Positions 10,506 to 21,600 of a stretch of DNA of 47,183 bases are shown piece by piece (the stretch's first letter is position 1; every line of letters begins with the position of its first letter). The notes below the pieces were generated by a model that worked only from the letters and a program-made list of their open reading frames with translations, searched no databases and was not told the origin of the DNA. Position numbers and translations under genes: made by a program. The stretch is from Solicoccozyma terricola (Eukaryota; Basidiomycota; Tremellomycetes; Filobasidiales; Piskurozymaceae), in assembly GCA_001600875.1 (NCBI GenBank), contig BCLD01000001.1:1-47183 (forward strand). The letters are read 5' to 3'.

Positions 10506-11834
10506 TTACGCAGTAGCCGGGAGTGCCTCCCTCATCGAGTCCTCCAACCCCTTCTCCTTCTGAACCCAACCCAAGGCCCTCGCTTTGGCGCTGACCTTCA
10601 AGAAAGAGTTGCCACCGAACATGTACCCATCGGCTTCGGCTTCGGGGATGCTGATCGCTCCGGGTTGCTTGGTCTCCCCTCGAGCAAAGAGGAGGTCCCC
10701 AAGCAAGGTGACGACGGGCCCCCAAGTGTGTTGACCGAGACCGGCGTAAATCAGATTGGACCAGCCGTTGGTCGCGGCGGTGGCTGCGACGGTGGATTCC
10801 GAGGAGGACAGGGCGTGTTTGAGGAGGATTAGGTAGAGTCGAGAAAGGTCTTGAACGTGGACCTTAATTGGGAACCCGGAAGCCATCAGTCATGTTCTTC
10901 CCGCCGCCCGCCCGTGGACTCACGTTCCCCCATATGTTCTCTCCCTTGCCGACATATGCGGCGGTCCCCGTCCTCTTGGCGTATCTGACGTAGGCTGGGA
11001 TCTGGAGGGATAGCTCTGCAGATGCACATGGGTCAATAACGAGTTTCACCAACTGGAAGCAAAGTCGTCACTCACTGTTTCCCAAACCAGTTCCTTTGCC
11101 GTAGACGGTGGGAGACATGACGATGTAAGCAGAGATGATTCCCTTGGAGGCGGCTTTCGCGACGCTGCAGCAAAAGAGTCAGCTGAAATTGCCTTTTGAT
11201 TTAGAAAGAAAATTCACGTACATCATGTCCCCGCTGTGGAAGTATGCGGTACTGGGCAGCTCAGACCATCGAGAGTAATCTTCATCCTGTGTAAGCGGCG
11301 GGCGGGGCGGGGTAAGCAGTGATCCGATCCGAGAGGAACGCCTCGACGAGCCACTCACACTCCACACGTCAGACCCAGCTTCACCTGCCGAACCGTAGAG
11401 GACACTCCCAGTCCCACTCGTCTGCAAAAGCACCGGTTTCACGCCTCCTCCAGTGGCGGCGGCTCTTGCCTCGAGGCCATCGACGATGGCTTGGATGCTG
11501 GCGTCGCCTCCTCCGAACGGAACCGAAAAGTTGAGGACGACATCGCTGGCAGAGACCAAGGAGGTGAGCTTTTCGACATCTTCGAGGATCCCGACGACAG
11601 TGTTGACGCCGAGTGAGTCGAGGAGCTGCTTTTTGGCCTCGGTCCGGACCAAGGCGGTGATGTTTGCCGCCGGGTAGATCTCGAGGAGGTCAGTAAGGAC
11701 GGTACCTAGGTATAGATTAGATCTGATCGGGTCAGCGACGATCACGTGACACGTGAAAATGTCCTCGGCGTACCTCCAATATACCCCGCGGCGCCGAGGA
11801 TCAGAATCTTGGGAGTGGCAGCAGAGATCGACAT
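10506..11834 (-). CDS. NAD(P)-binding Rossmann protein (atypical SDR/epimerase-like)
   Basis: The start MSISAATPKILILGAAGYIGG gives the Rossmann glycine motif (GxxGxxG) directly after a beta strand. Splicing intron 1 joins it to TVLTDLLEIYPAANITALVR. Next come a DVVLNFSVPFGGGDASI segment, VKPVLLQTSGTGSVLYG, AYFHSGD, VAKAASKGIISAYIVMSPTVYGKG, a QIPAYVRYAKRTGTAAYVG part, VHVQDLSRLYLILLKHA and the end FLKVSAKARALGWVQKEKGLEDSMREALPATA. This is the layout of atypical short-chain dehydrogenases/NAD-dependent epimerases; YxxxK is not obvious, so catalysis is uncertain. Some members act as redox sensors rather than enzymes. About 1.33 kb with four to five short introns. The exons look intact. Confidence 0.82.
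11739..11756. promoter_or_regulatory. Paired CACGTG E-boxes in SDR intron 1
   Basis: ATCACGTGACACGTGA contains two CACGTG palindromes separated by a single base. It sits in the first intron of the SDR-like gene, about 80 bases after its ATG. CACGTG is the core site of bHLH factors in fungi. Function is inferred from the motif alone. Confidence 0.4.
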
Positions 11835-12718
11835 CGAGGCGGATTGTATGAAAAAACTGGTTGTGAGTGCGTTAGAGTTGGAGTTGGGAAAGAACTCTCG
11901 AGGGACCGTCCATGGTGCCGACTTATATGTTAGCAGAGTGGACCGAATCAAGTAAGCAGACGGTTAGGGAACATCGAGCGGAACTGGTACGGAAATTCCG
12001 TGCTTGACCCCGTCTGACCCATTAGGGGCTGTTCATTATCAAGCCTGCTTATTAAAACTGCCCCTGAAGTATCCGAACATGACTGGCACAGGGTAGCTGT
12101 TCCGTGGGCTTTCAATCACTCTCCTCGCCGACTCACGATCTAGTGAGACGGGCAGCAACGAAAACGGCGCGCGGTCGCGCCACTCAAGTTTCACCCCCTT
12201 CGGTTTCGTACGGTCAGCTCATATTGTCACCGTCTTCACAGAGGAAAATAAATCAACCCTCTGGTGTCGGTGAAGAGGGTGAGAGCAAGCCCCTGCTCTC
12301 GTTTACTGATCTCTTCTGATGGGTAGTACTAGAAATTGGAAGACATGGTGGGAGTCGAGTGGCGCAATGTTATAAGCTGGTTTGGGAGGGAGAGGAGGGA
12401 TTGTACACGTCCAGACTTGGCTCTTATAGTCGGGCCTCGGGAGGTGAGTGGTCGTTGCTGTCTATTCTGGGTCGCTGTTCTTGGTTGTCTTGACATCAAC
12501 ACCCCGTTCTTGCCGGTTGTCATGGATCAGAAGCCTGAAATGCGGTGTGGTTACTTGCATATAGGTTGAATAATCGTTCATAGTGCCTGAATTGTTCCTG
12601 TATGGCGGCTGGAATGGAATTCTTCGAATTGTTTCAATGCATTGAGAGGAATGCCCTCATCTGCCGTCTCTCTTTCTTCGCCCCGTTCATTCGAGACCTC
12701 GAAAGACCGGCCCCCACC
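11835..12718. other. Intergenic, no supported gene
   Basis: Upstream flank of the SDR-like gene. Short open frames at 12104-12319, 12336-12569 and 12329-12523 lack family features. No RNA gene or repeat is obvious. Confidence 0.5.
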
Positions 12719-12944
12719 TTTGTCATTCCCGGAGAAGCCCTTCCCCACTCGTTACCGCGCTGCAGCCGCTGGCAAAATCGGTGCTATCATCACAGCCGTC
12801 GTCTTTGGTTTCTTGACTGCGTCTATTGGAGTTGACCATACGATCATATTCATGGCCTGCATCAACTTCTTGGGCGCAGTGAGCACTTTGTTGCTCGTGG
12901 AGACAAGGGGCAAGTCGCTGGACGAACTTGGATTCGAGACGTAA
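12719..12944 (+). pseudogene. MFS transporter C-terminal remnant (sugar/phosphate porter type)
   Basis: Only the last two membrane segments and tail of a major facilitator transporter remain. FVIPGEA reads in one frame and FPTRYR in another, with a 1-nt shift near 12740. The usual link after FPTRYR (TAHG-type) is missing. Then AAAGKIGAIITAVVFGFLT, HTIIFMACINFLGAVSTLLLVETRG and KSLDELGFET end at TAA. The FPTRYR, GKIGA and ETRGKSLDEL motifs resemble inorganic-phosphate and sugar porters of this superfamily. No upstream transmembrane segments can be read in the preceding 800 bases. It is a dead fragment at the edge of the subtelomeric zone. Confidence 0.75.
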
Positions 12945-13424
12945 TGTTGAAAATCCGTATTCATCCTGCGATCTTGGTTGATAGAGTTCTTTTCCCCGGT
13001 CCTTTGGCTTGATGGAGAAGAGAGGGGGGGAGGGGAAGGAGGGGGGCTGGTGAACTATTATATAGCCAGGAAAAAGGGGGTGGGGGAGGCTTTGGCTGAA
13101 CGCGACTCGATCGTGTGATTCATAGCCACTGTGATGATATTCCTATTCTTTATGGCATTCCATATTCCCCATCCCATCCCATCCCATCCCCATCCCCCGC
13201 CGGCACCCTTGTCGAACCGTCGAGATGGATGTGAGGTTCTCGCGATGACCAGATATGGGACATATCCCTGAACATGTTACCCTACGTCCACACGTAAACA
13301 GCCCCACAGCTAGCCACGTGAGCGCCCGACCGACCGCTTCGTGCTTGCTTTTACATTTTGCACCGCATCATCGTACTCCACCCCTCCCCTCCCCCAACCC
13401 CCCCATGGCCAACCCCTCGTCAAC
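12945..13424. other. Intergenic: glycosyltransferase promoter region
   Basis: Contains purine-rich G tracts at about 13020-13090, short tandem CATCC repeats at about 13170-13195 and a C-rich leader with CCCCTCCCCTCCCCCAACCC just before the glycosyltransferase start. No gene is seen. Confidence 0.5.
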
Positions 13425-14016
13425 ATGAGATGGGAACGAGTGCGATCCGCTCTTCTGGGACTCCCTCAGCGGTTCCGTGCAAACACGGGGTACCAGGCGT
13501 TTGAAGTGACGGTGGAATATCTGGATGGCGAGTATGGCGACTGTGAATCAGATGATGATCTACCAGAGTCCCCGTCGTTGCTCGCACGTTACATCGCCAT
13601 CATCTGCTATCTCCTCGTTGGAATCTCGTGGACGACGGTGATCTTCTACATGTACCCTTTCCCAAACACCGTACCCCTCTTCATCGGCGGACTCGTCTCC
13701 CTCACTACGTGGACCGTGGTCAACTTGTGGCAGGCTAGGAGGGTTATCTGGGAGCCTCATGCGTGGTCGATTGGACGACGCCTTTGTCTGGTGGCATCGA
13801 CGGTGATGATCCTCTACTGGGCGAGTTTGGGTGTTGTACCGACACCGGAGGGTTTGCCGGTGTTGCATCGATCGACGCCGGATGTCGCTGAACGGTATCT
13901 CATCGCTGCGAATTTACACAACAACGAGGGCGTATTTCCTGCTTGGTCGGCGGAGCTCCTTCAGTTGACCGCTCATCGTGAGTCGACGCCGTATACCCTC
14001 CGTCGACGAACTAACC

Positions 14017-14047
<31 letters not shown>

Positions 14048-15290
14048 ACCCCCCAGTCGGTCCAGGCAACGTCTTCATCTCCATCGTCGAGGGTAACAGC
14101 CAGGACTCCACGAAACAACTACTTGGGGACTTTGCACGACGGCTTGACCATGCAAACATCCCTCACCGCATCGTCATGGAAGACAACCCCGCGTGGTGGC
14201 CTTACAATACTGCACCGGAACGGATAGGAATGCTCGCCAAAGTACGCAATCAAGCGCTGGAACCGATTGCGAGCGATAATGCGACCGTTCGACTCGAGGA
14301 TTATCATACATTTACAAAGGTCATTTTTCTAAACGACGTGTACTATACGTACCAGAGTATAGTTCGATTGCTTGCGACACGACTGGATGGGGATGAAACT
14401 CTACCGGCGGATTACGACCTGGCGTGTGCGATGGATTTCGGTTGGTCGGGTGAGTGTGGGGGGGGGGGGGGGGGGGGGTGGGGGGGGGGGGGGATTTGAG
14501 AAACGGAACAGTCACTGACCCCCCCCCCCACCCGCCCCCACCCCCCAGGCGGTTACGACAACTGGGTCGCTAGAGACATTTGTGGATCTCCATTCCGGGC
14601 ATTTTGGCCATACGTCAATCACCGTCCGACCATCCGTCGAGTCAGAAAGGAACTACCTTTCGAAGTTGCTACGTGTTGGAATGGAGCCGTTGTCTTTCCT
14701 ACCGGTCCATATATGTGGCGGCCACGTAGTTTAGAATCACGAGGGTGGAAGATGGTGGACAATGGTGAGTTGGACGTGGACGTGGTGCGACGTGGACGTG
14801 GACGTGATGCGGTTGCTGCGGTTGCTAACCATACGTCTCAGCTACATACCCTGGATCCCGGATATCACCACCGATCCACCTGCCGATACGATTCCACGAG
14901 TCATACTTTGACGCTTGCGACCACAGCGAGTGTTTCTTGTTCAGCTATGACATTCATCGCCTGCATAGCGATCCGGCACGGCGGCCGCGGATATATATGA
15001 ATCCGACGGTCAAGGTGGCGTATGAACTGAACTGGTTTCGGTGGCATACCGTGGTCCTCCGTGTCCCCGTTGTACGGTGGTGGGTCGGTGAGTACGCGCG
15101 TGGAAACNCCCCCCCCCCCCCCCCCAAACGACCGCTGAATTGTTGGCCACGCAGAAAACTGGAGTCGTGGCTTCCCTTTCATGTTGGTGGATTGGATATT
15201 CGAGTTTGCACGTCGGAAACGAGACTATTGCACATGGGCAGGACTGAATTTGCCGGCGGAATGCCCTCTGCTGCCTGGGCCAAAGAATGA
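13425..15290 (+). CDS. CAP59/CMT1-family mannosyltransferase
   Basis: A type II Golgi-type glycosyltransferase of the fungal CAP59 family (PF11735), which includes the Cryptococcus alpha-1,3-mannosyltransferase CMT1 and capsule proteins. MRWERVRSALL begins a short cytosolic part, followed by hydrophobic segments at about residues 55-125 (YIAIICYLLVGISWTTVIFY; VPLFIGGLVSLTTWTVVNLW) and one near LCLVASTVMILYWASLGVV. After intron 1 the lumenal domain reads GPGNVFISIVEGNSQDST, PERIGMLAKVRNQAL, FTKVIFLNDVYYTYQSIVRLL, DLACAMDFGW, WVARDICG, then SYFDACDHSECFLFSYDIHRL and NPTVKVAYE. These match the family order. Four introns: 13978-14056, 14450-14548, one after 14765, and one holding a C17 tract with an undetermined base at 15108. 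Three contain long homopolymers. An upstream in-frame ATG exists at 13341, but the one at 13425 sits better on the conserved part. Confidence 0.87.
14018..14047. repeat. C30 tract in CAP59-family intron 1
   Basis: Thirty uninterrupted C on the coding strand, ending nine bases before the acceptor AG at 14055-14056. It fills the position of the polypyrimidine tract. Confidence 0.9.
14458..14547. repeat. Poly-G then poly-C in CAP59-family intron 2
   Basis: G21-T-G14 follows the donor (14458-14493), and C-rich runs (C11 at 14519-14529, then CCCGCCCCCACCCCCC) precede the acceptor. The two halves are complementary, so the intron RNA can fold into one long G:C stem that brings its ends together. 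Confidence 0.9.
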
Positions 15291-15424
15291 TCCGTAACTT
15301 GCTTGTCAAGGTTGTATTGTAAAGAAACCTAGATGAGCCCGTATTCATGTATTAAAACGTATGGTCCATTTGATTATAAAACACGTCGACAGTGTCCGTT
15401 GTTCACGAATTATAAAACGTCCAT
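15291..15424. other. Short convergent intergenic gap
   Basis: A 134-bp spacer between the stops of the mannosyltransferase and beta-glucosidase genes, A/T-rich, carrying both 3' flanks. AAAACGT occurs twice. Confidence 0.6.
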
Positions 15425-18171
15425 TCATCCGTGAGGGTATATCTCCCCCCACGTCAGCACCCCCTTCAACGCCTCGTCATCAAACGCTCCCTTCCCTCCC
15501 ACCCACATCGTGTAATCCCCTTCTACAATCCGCCAACGCTGTCGGACGACATCCCAGATCGATAAATCGTATCGCGAGAGTTTGAATGTGACTGTACGAG
15601 TGCAGTTTGGTTGCAGGTTGATACGAGTGTAGCCACGGAGGAGTTTGGGCTGTGGGGGGAAACAGGATGAGACGCATTGCCACCCCGCGTTGATCAACCC
15701 ACACGCACCGGTTCACCAGCATGAGGTGGAAACCCGACGTATAGCTGGGGTACCTCGCAACCATCCACCGGACCAATATTGGTGACATCCACGGATACAG
15801 TCCAATGTTTCTTGTGAAGTCTGCGGGTGGTTCAAGCCGTCAGATTGTTGCCACGAACCGCAAACCACGCACCACTCACTTGAGAGCCACAGACGATCCA
15901 ATGACAGGCAACGCCGGAAAGCTGATGTTCGATGACAAACGGCCCCACGACGTCCCCTCCTTCCCGCGCTGACCTATCCGTTCCACCCTCAAATTACTAA
16001 TCTCAAACGTTGTATACGAAAGTCCATACCCGAATCCATACCTCGGGGTGATGTTGTGTGCGAGAAAGTGACGATAATCGATCTCTAGTTTCTCAGTGTA
16101 GACGACGTGAGGCATCGGATCCACATCCGTGTTCACGTAGATGATTTTGGCCGGGTAATCGGTTTCATTCCTGGCGATCGTGTATGGGAGCCTCGCCGAC
16201 GGATTGTAGTCGCCATACAAAATGTCGACGAGTGAATTACCCGACTCTTGTCCCGGTAAACCGGCGAACAGGATCGCGGTTACATTCGGATGATCGACCC
16301 AGCGTTCGATGATCAGCGGTCCAACCGAATGCACGACGACGATAACATTCGAGCAGTTTTGAGCGACCGCTAGGACGAGATCGTCTCCACCGTGCCACGC
16401 GGTGAGGTTGTTTCGATCTCCCACGTTCCCGTCCACGACGATATACTCTTCCCCAGAGTTCGAGTTGATGAACACGATTGCCACGTCTGCTTGGGACGCT
16501 GCGATTCGAGCATTCGGGAGATCATAGTCATCCAACCACCAGTTCACCAGAGTGTTGTCAACGATGGCCCGCGATTGAATCGCTTCGAGTGGAGAGATGA
16601 GGTACGGGAATTGAGCTGTCCCGCTTCCCCAACCCATGGCCAGAGTGCCTCGGTCACCCCCACGATCAGCGTATCCGTTTGGCCCTCGAGAGGATGGTCC
16701 AGCGTCGCTTCCTATCAGGACGATGCTCCGGGGGCAACTCAGAGGTAGGATGGCGCGTTCATTCTTTAGGAGAACGGTAGACGCAGCCCCGATCTTTCGT
16801 ATGAGACACCCATGATCGTCCTGGACGTTGACGTGCGAATTGTTCGGTCCTCTGGTTGTAAAAGCGTCGAAATTGACATCAGGGTAACCCGGTTGATCTT
16901 GTCCGACGAGATACCACGCGCCGAGGATGCGGGTTGCCATATCATCGACCCTAGACATTGGGACACTGCCATTCCGAACGGCTTGAATGAGATTGGAGCC
17001 AAAGTACGTCGTACCAGAGTTGAAAACGACGTCGCCAGGCATTGTCATATCGAGGCCAGCGAGGACAGCGGCGACTCCAGAGTGCTGGAGATGGTGCGTA
17101 GGGTTAGCAAGAGGAACCAAACGGCGGCCCCCCAACCCCAACCCACCGTGGCCTGCCAATCACTCATAATATACCCCTGAAACCCCAGCTCCCCCTTTAA
17201 AATCTCATTCTGCATCTTGGAATTCTGACAAGCCCAACTCGAGTTGATCAAGTTGTAGCTGCACATGACCGCCGCGACATCCGCTTGAACCGCGCGCAAG
17301 AAGGGGTGTAGATAAATCTCATGCATTGTCCGATCATCGACATCGGACGTTGAAGTGGTCCGATTTCGTTCCTGTTCGTTGGCGATATAATGCTTGGCTG
17401 TCGCTTGAACGCCGGCGTCCTGGATACCTCGGATGGTAGCGTACGCGGTTTCCCCACTGAGGTAGGGATCGAAGCCACCCATCTCCCAACCTCGGCCGTA
17501 TGTTGGTTCCTGTGGGGGGGGGGGAGAGGGAGGATAGGGTCAGCGATGTTCTGACGTCGGTCCGACGGCCTCCACCCACCCGTCCAATGTTCATTCCCGG
17601 ACCCAGTGCAACATTCACACCTTTCCCTCGGAACTCTTGGCCCTACGACGACGTCTCCGGTCAGCACCTTTCGGCTTGCCATCCCTCACCCCAAACTCAC
17701 CATCGCATACCCCCTCTGATACGCCAACTCCTTGTCAAACGTCGCGGCCACGTTGATTCCCGCCGGAAACGCAGACACTCCATCCGTATATCTGACCCCC
17801 AACGGCGAGTCCTCCAGACACAACCCTTTCCAACCGACTCTATCTATTGACGGAGTATTCCCCACACACCGTCCTTTCTGCCATCCAACGCCGGTAGCGA
17901 GAGCGACCCGTTCTTCGAGCGTGAGATTCGAAGCGACGAGGTACGAACGAGCACGAGCGATGGCGTCCGCCCAAGCTCCGACCCCACGAACTGGTGGAGT
18001 CGGGTAGAATGGTGGAGAGTAGGATGAGAGGTTTTGTGGTGCGAGAATGGGGACGTAGGGGGAGGACGCGGTGGTGGAAGCAGGACCGGAGGACTCGGTC
18101 GTGACGGTGACTTGAGCTTGCCCAGCGACGAGTCGGAGGAGGCGCAATGCGAAGAGTATGTTGACCATCAT
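15425..18171 (-). CDS. Secreted GH3 beta-glucosidase
   Basis: A glycoside hydrolase family 3 enzyme that releases terminal glucose from beta-glucosides. MMVNILFALRLLRLVAGQAQ is a likely signal peptide, followed by a Ser/Thr-rich stretch. The N-terminal barrel shows LTLEERVALATG, GLCLEDSPLGVRY, FPAGINVAATFD, GVNVALGPGMNIGR, ATAKHYIANEQE (conserved KH) and GYIMSDWQA, whose SDW holds the catalytic aspartate. The second domain has AASTVLLKNERAILPL, VAIVFINSNSGE, FAGLPGQESGN, LPYTIARNETDYP and YGFGYGLSYTTFE. A C-terminal fibronectin III-like domain ends in YTMWVGGKGAF. Many NxS/T sites fit a secreted protein. Several introns interrupt it; one has C11 directly before its acceptor (17514-17524). It looks intact. 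Confidence 0.92.
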
Positions 18172-18653
18172 CCTGCAAGGCGTCGTGGTCAATCCCTCGA
18201 GCTCGACTGAACAATCTCCCCACGTACTCGGGAGAGTGCACAGACGTCTACCCACCACGAGACCCAGAGTCCCGGGATGGTCGTTTCAGCCGCGCTGTCT
18301 CTTGCTGGTAGCCCTGTGTCCTTGGTCGGTGCTCATGGCGATGCAGTGACGGGCGACGGCATGACATGGACGTAAGCTGGAATGAAAACATCGGGGGCGG
18401 GATGCTGTGAATGTGGTCGGGTGGCGGGGCCCCGGGCTGCCGACCAGCATGTGGGCATGTAATAATAGTAAACAGGCTGGGATCTCTATGCTGCCAACGA
18501 GGACGGGCGTAACTAGTATCATGATGTGGGTCGAGAGAATATCGTGGCGGGTCGGACAGGTCGTATCGCATGGTATTGTGTTAGAAGCCCAAATCTACAG
18601 CCAGTCCGTGCATGGTCAGCAAACAAATCATCACCGAGGCCACCACCCGAGGG
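18172..18653. other. Intergenic: beta-glucosidase promoter
   Basis: About 480 bp between the stop of the hybrid kinase and the start of the beta-glucosidase, both read leftward. No gene is supported here. A GC-rich GGCGGGGCCCCGGGC run lies near 18424. Confidence 0.6.
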
Positions 18654-21600
18654 TCACCCACTTTTCAAAATGAGATCGATCGATTTGAAGCTGACGGGTT
18701 TGACGAGACTGGTGGAAAAAACCGTCAGTCGCTGAAGAACCCCTGTGCCCCCACCCCCCACCCCCCACTCACTACCCATCAACTCCCGCAGAGAATGCCT
18801 TTTTCTTATCGTCACTACTGCCTAATCCCGTCAGTGCCATCACCTTGACTCTGCTGTTGATGACTTGACGAGACGACAAGGGGTCTTCGGCATCGGCATA
18901 TCTACGATCAGACTCGATCTTGCGAATCGCTCTAGTCGCTTCGAAGCCTGGAGGGGGTGAACCGAAAACGGCACGGTCAGTGAACGGGGCGGACCCTCAG
19001 ACGGATTCCCGACTTGCCATCCATCACCGGCATGGAAATGTCCATCAATATCAAACTGTAGCGGTGTGTCAGTGCACGTACTGGTATTCACAACACATGC
19101 CACTCACTCCCAGTACCCTGGCGTCTGATTCTCAAACACTTGAACCGCGATCTCGCCGTTTTCTGCCATTGCAAAGTCGCAGCCCTGGGTGGGATGCGGT
19201 ACGTCAGCGCTCAGCCGCGGCATGCCCCCGTCGTCGTCGTTACATCCATCACACCTCACCTTCTTCTTGCAGTACGCTCGAAGTAGATTCGAATTCACGG
19301 CGTTGTCATCCACGACCATCACCCTCGCCGCTCTCCCTCTCCTCGGTGCGTCTGGTGGCACGGTCGAAGTCTTCAGCATCATACCTCCATTGTCCAGAGA
19401 AACGGCAGACATTGTGGACGTTGGTGATCCAGGTGTGGAAGGCGTGCTCAAATCCATCGACGTGCTCGACGTTCTCTGGTGAGGAGAGGGCCGTCCCCCG
19501 GGAGTCGGCGCCGCCACTACAGGGTAGTCGGTAGTACTCCGAGGACCCATGCTCGGTCGACTAGACACCCGGTGAACTGCCTTGTCATCGTCCGATCGTC
19601 GCCGAAGGAGGGTTCCAGGTACGCTGTTGAACCGTGCACTTGGCATTCGAGAGTATGGCGGGGTGTCGAATGCAGGCGACTCGAGCTCGGCGAGCGCGGA
19701 CAAGTCTGACGTCCTCCCACGCCCCGAATCGCTAGGCATCGGACTGAAACCTGACGGACGGCGAGCGTCCCCAAAGGGCGGCGGCCATGTGCCATCCGAC
19801 GACGATGGTGATCTAGCTGGATGCGACGGTGGTTGACGAGGCGAAAAGTAATCTGACCGTGACAACTTGGCAGAGCTTTGACTTGGTGTCGATCTGTCCA
19901 GGTATGCAACAGAAGCCCTCAAGCCGGCTTCCAGTCGACCGGGCCCAACCGGCTTGAAGACCATTTGAGCAAACCCACCGGCCCTTTCATACGCCCTCAT
20001 CGCTTCGCGCGGTTTGGAGATACGATTGGTGGCCAGTACCAGGACAGCGCGCTCCACATCGTTGTCCTTGAGCAACTGGGTGATGATATCAGTGTCCTCG
20101 TCGATCACGAGAATGTCACCATACTGATCCCCGTCCTCGAGGATCTCGAAATTCCACCAACGGAGGTAGGACGCAATGACTTCGCGATTGAGCTTGGCGC
20201 CGCGATTTGCCGAGTTGAAACAATGTATGCTGACAGTCCTCCAATTTCCAAAGCTTGAGCCACGCGAGGAGACGGAGCTCGCGTCGGAAGACCCAGACGG
20301 TGCGTCTTCTAGATCCACGTTCAAAGTAATCTTGATCTCGGTACCCAGACCCTCGGCAGACCATACGTCGACCTTGCCATTCACACTGTCGGATCGGACG
20401 ATACTGTTGACGATGGCTAAGCCGAGGCCAGTACCAGTCTGCAGGGGGTTTTCTTGCGAAAATGGATGGAATAGTTGTTCCTGGAAGACACGGGCTGGTG
20501 AGACTGGGGTGTATAGGAAGCCGACCACGACATTCTCACCTTTAAAAAGTTGCGAGATATGCCCTGCCATCGGAAACAGACATCAGCGTTTCATCGTTTG
20601 GTAGCACGACCGAGTCCCCACCTTTCCTGTATCTATCACAGCCATCTCGATCGGAATAGTCTTGTCTCCAGGGGAATGTGGCAGCTCTCGCAGAGTTATT
20701 TGAATGTACCCGTCCTGCCGAGCGGGGGTGCTTCGTTTCAGCGTCGTACCCATCAGTCTCTTCGACGCGCCCCTCACCGTTGTAAACTTTAGCGAGTTGC
20801 CGATCAAATTCATCAAGACACGACGGATACCACCCCTTTCGCATCGTACTTGCCAGCCCTGGAAGTATATGCTGCGTCAGCACGAGTGCCGGAGCCCGCC
20901 CCCCCCCCACCCCCTGGCGACCCACCTTTTCCCGCATACCAATATCCACCACGGTCTCGACGTGCGACATTCGCTCTGCCATTTGCAATCTCTCCATTGG
21001 TGATCCAACAATGGTCAACGGTGTAGGTGGCGAGTAAAAACTGCCAATCTCGCTCTGTCCCTGGAACGTTCTCGCGCGTTGACCTATCCAACATCCCTCG
21101 ACGGTGTCCTCGATAAGCTGCGCAAGGTTGACACTGCCTGGACGAATCACGGCCTCCAAGTTGCCCTTTGTAGTCCCGCTGAGCTTTGTAAAGTCCAACA
21201 CGTGGTTGACGGTCTCTATGAGCGAGTTTCCACAGCCAGACACGGTTCGAAGAAATGCCTGTTGATTGCTATCAAGTGGAGTGTCGCCAAGTAGCTCGGC
21301 GGCGGCGAGGATTCCATGGAGAGGTGTCCGAAGCTCGTGCGAGATGTTGGATATAAAATTGCTCTTTGCCTTGTCCGCGAGCACCATTCTTCGCTTGAGG
21401 ACAGCGGAGAGGAGAACGACGCCGATTGCGCGTAGGAATTGCAGTTCATGTCCTTCGAGGAACAGCTTCTTGTCATCGCACGTGTACGCACAGATGAGCG
21501 CGAATGGTTGATGATCGATGTTGAATACCGGTACGACTGGGAGAAGGGGGAGTGTTGGTGCGAAATTCAACCGGGGGAACGCACACCACCCACACTCACG

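Noticed and set aside
12104..12319. Short plus-strand frame upstream of the MFS remnant
   Set aside because: No transporter-like hydrophobic segments, so it is not the missing N-terminal part.
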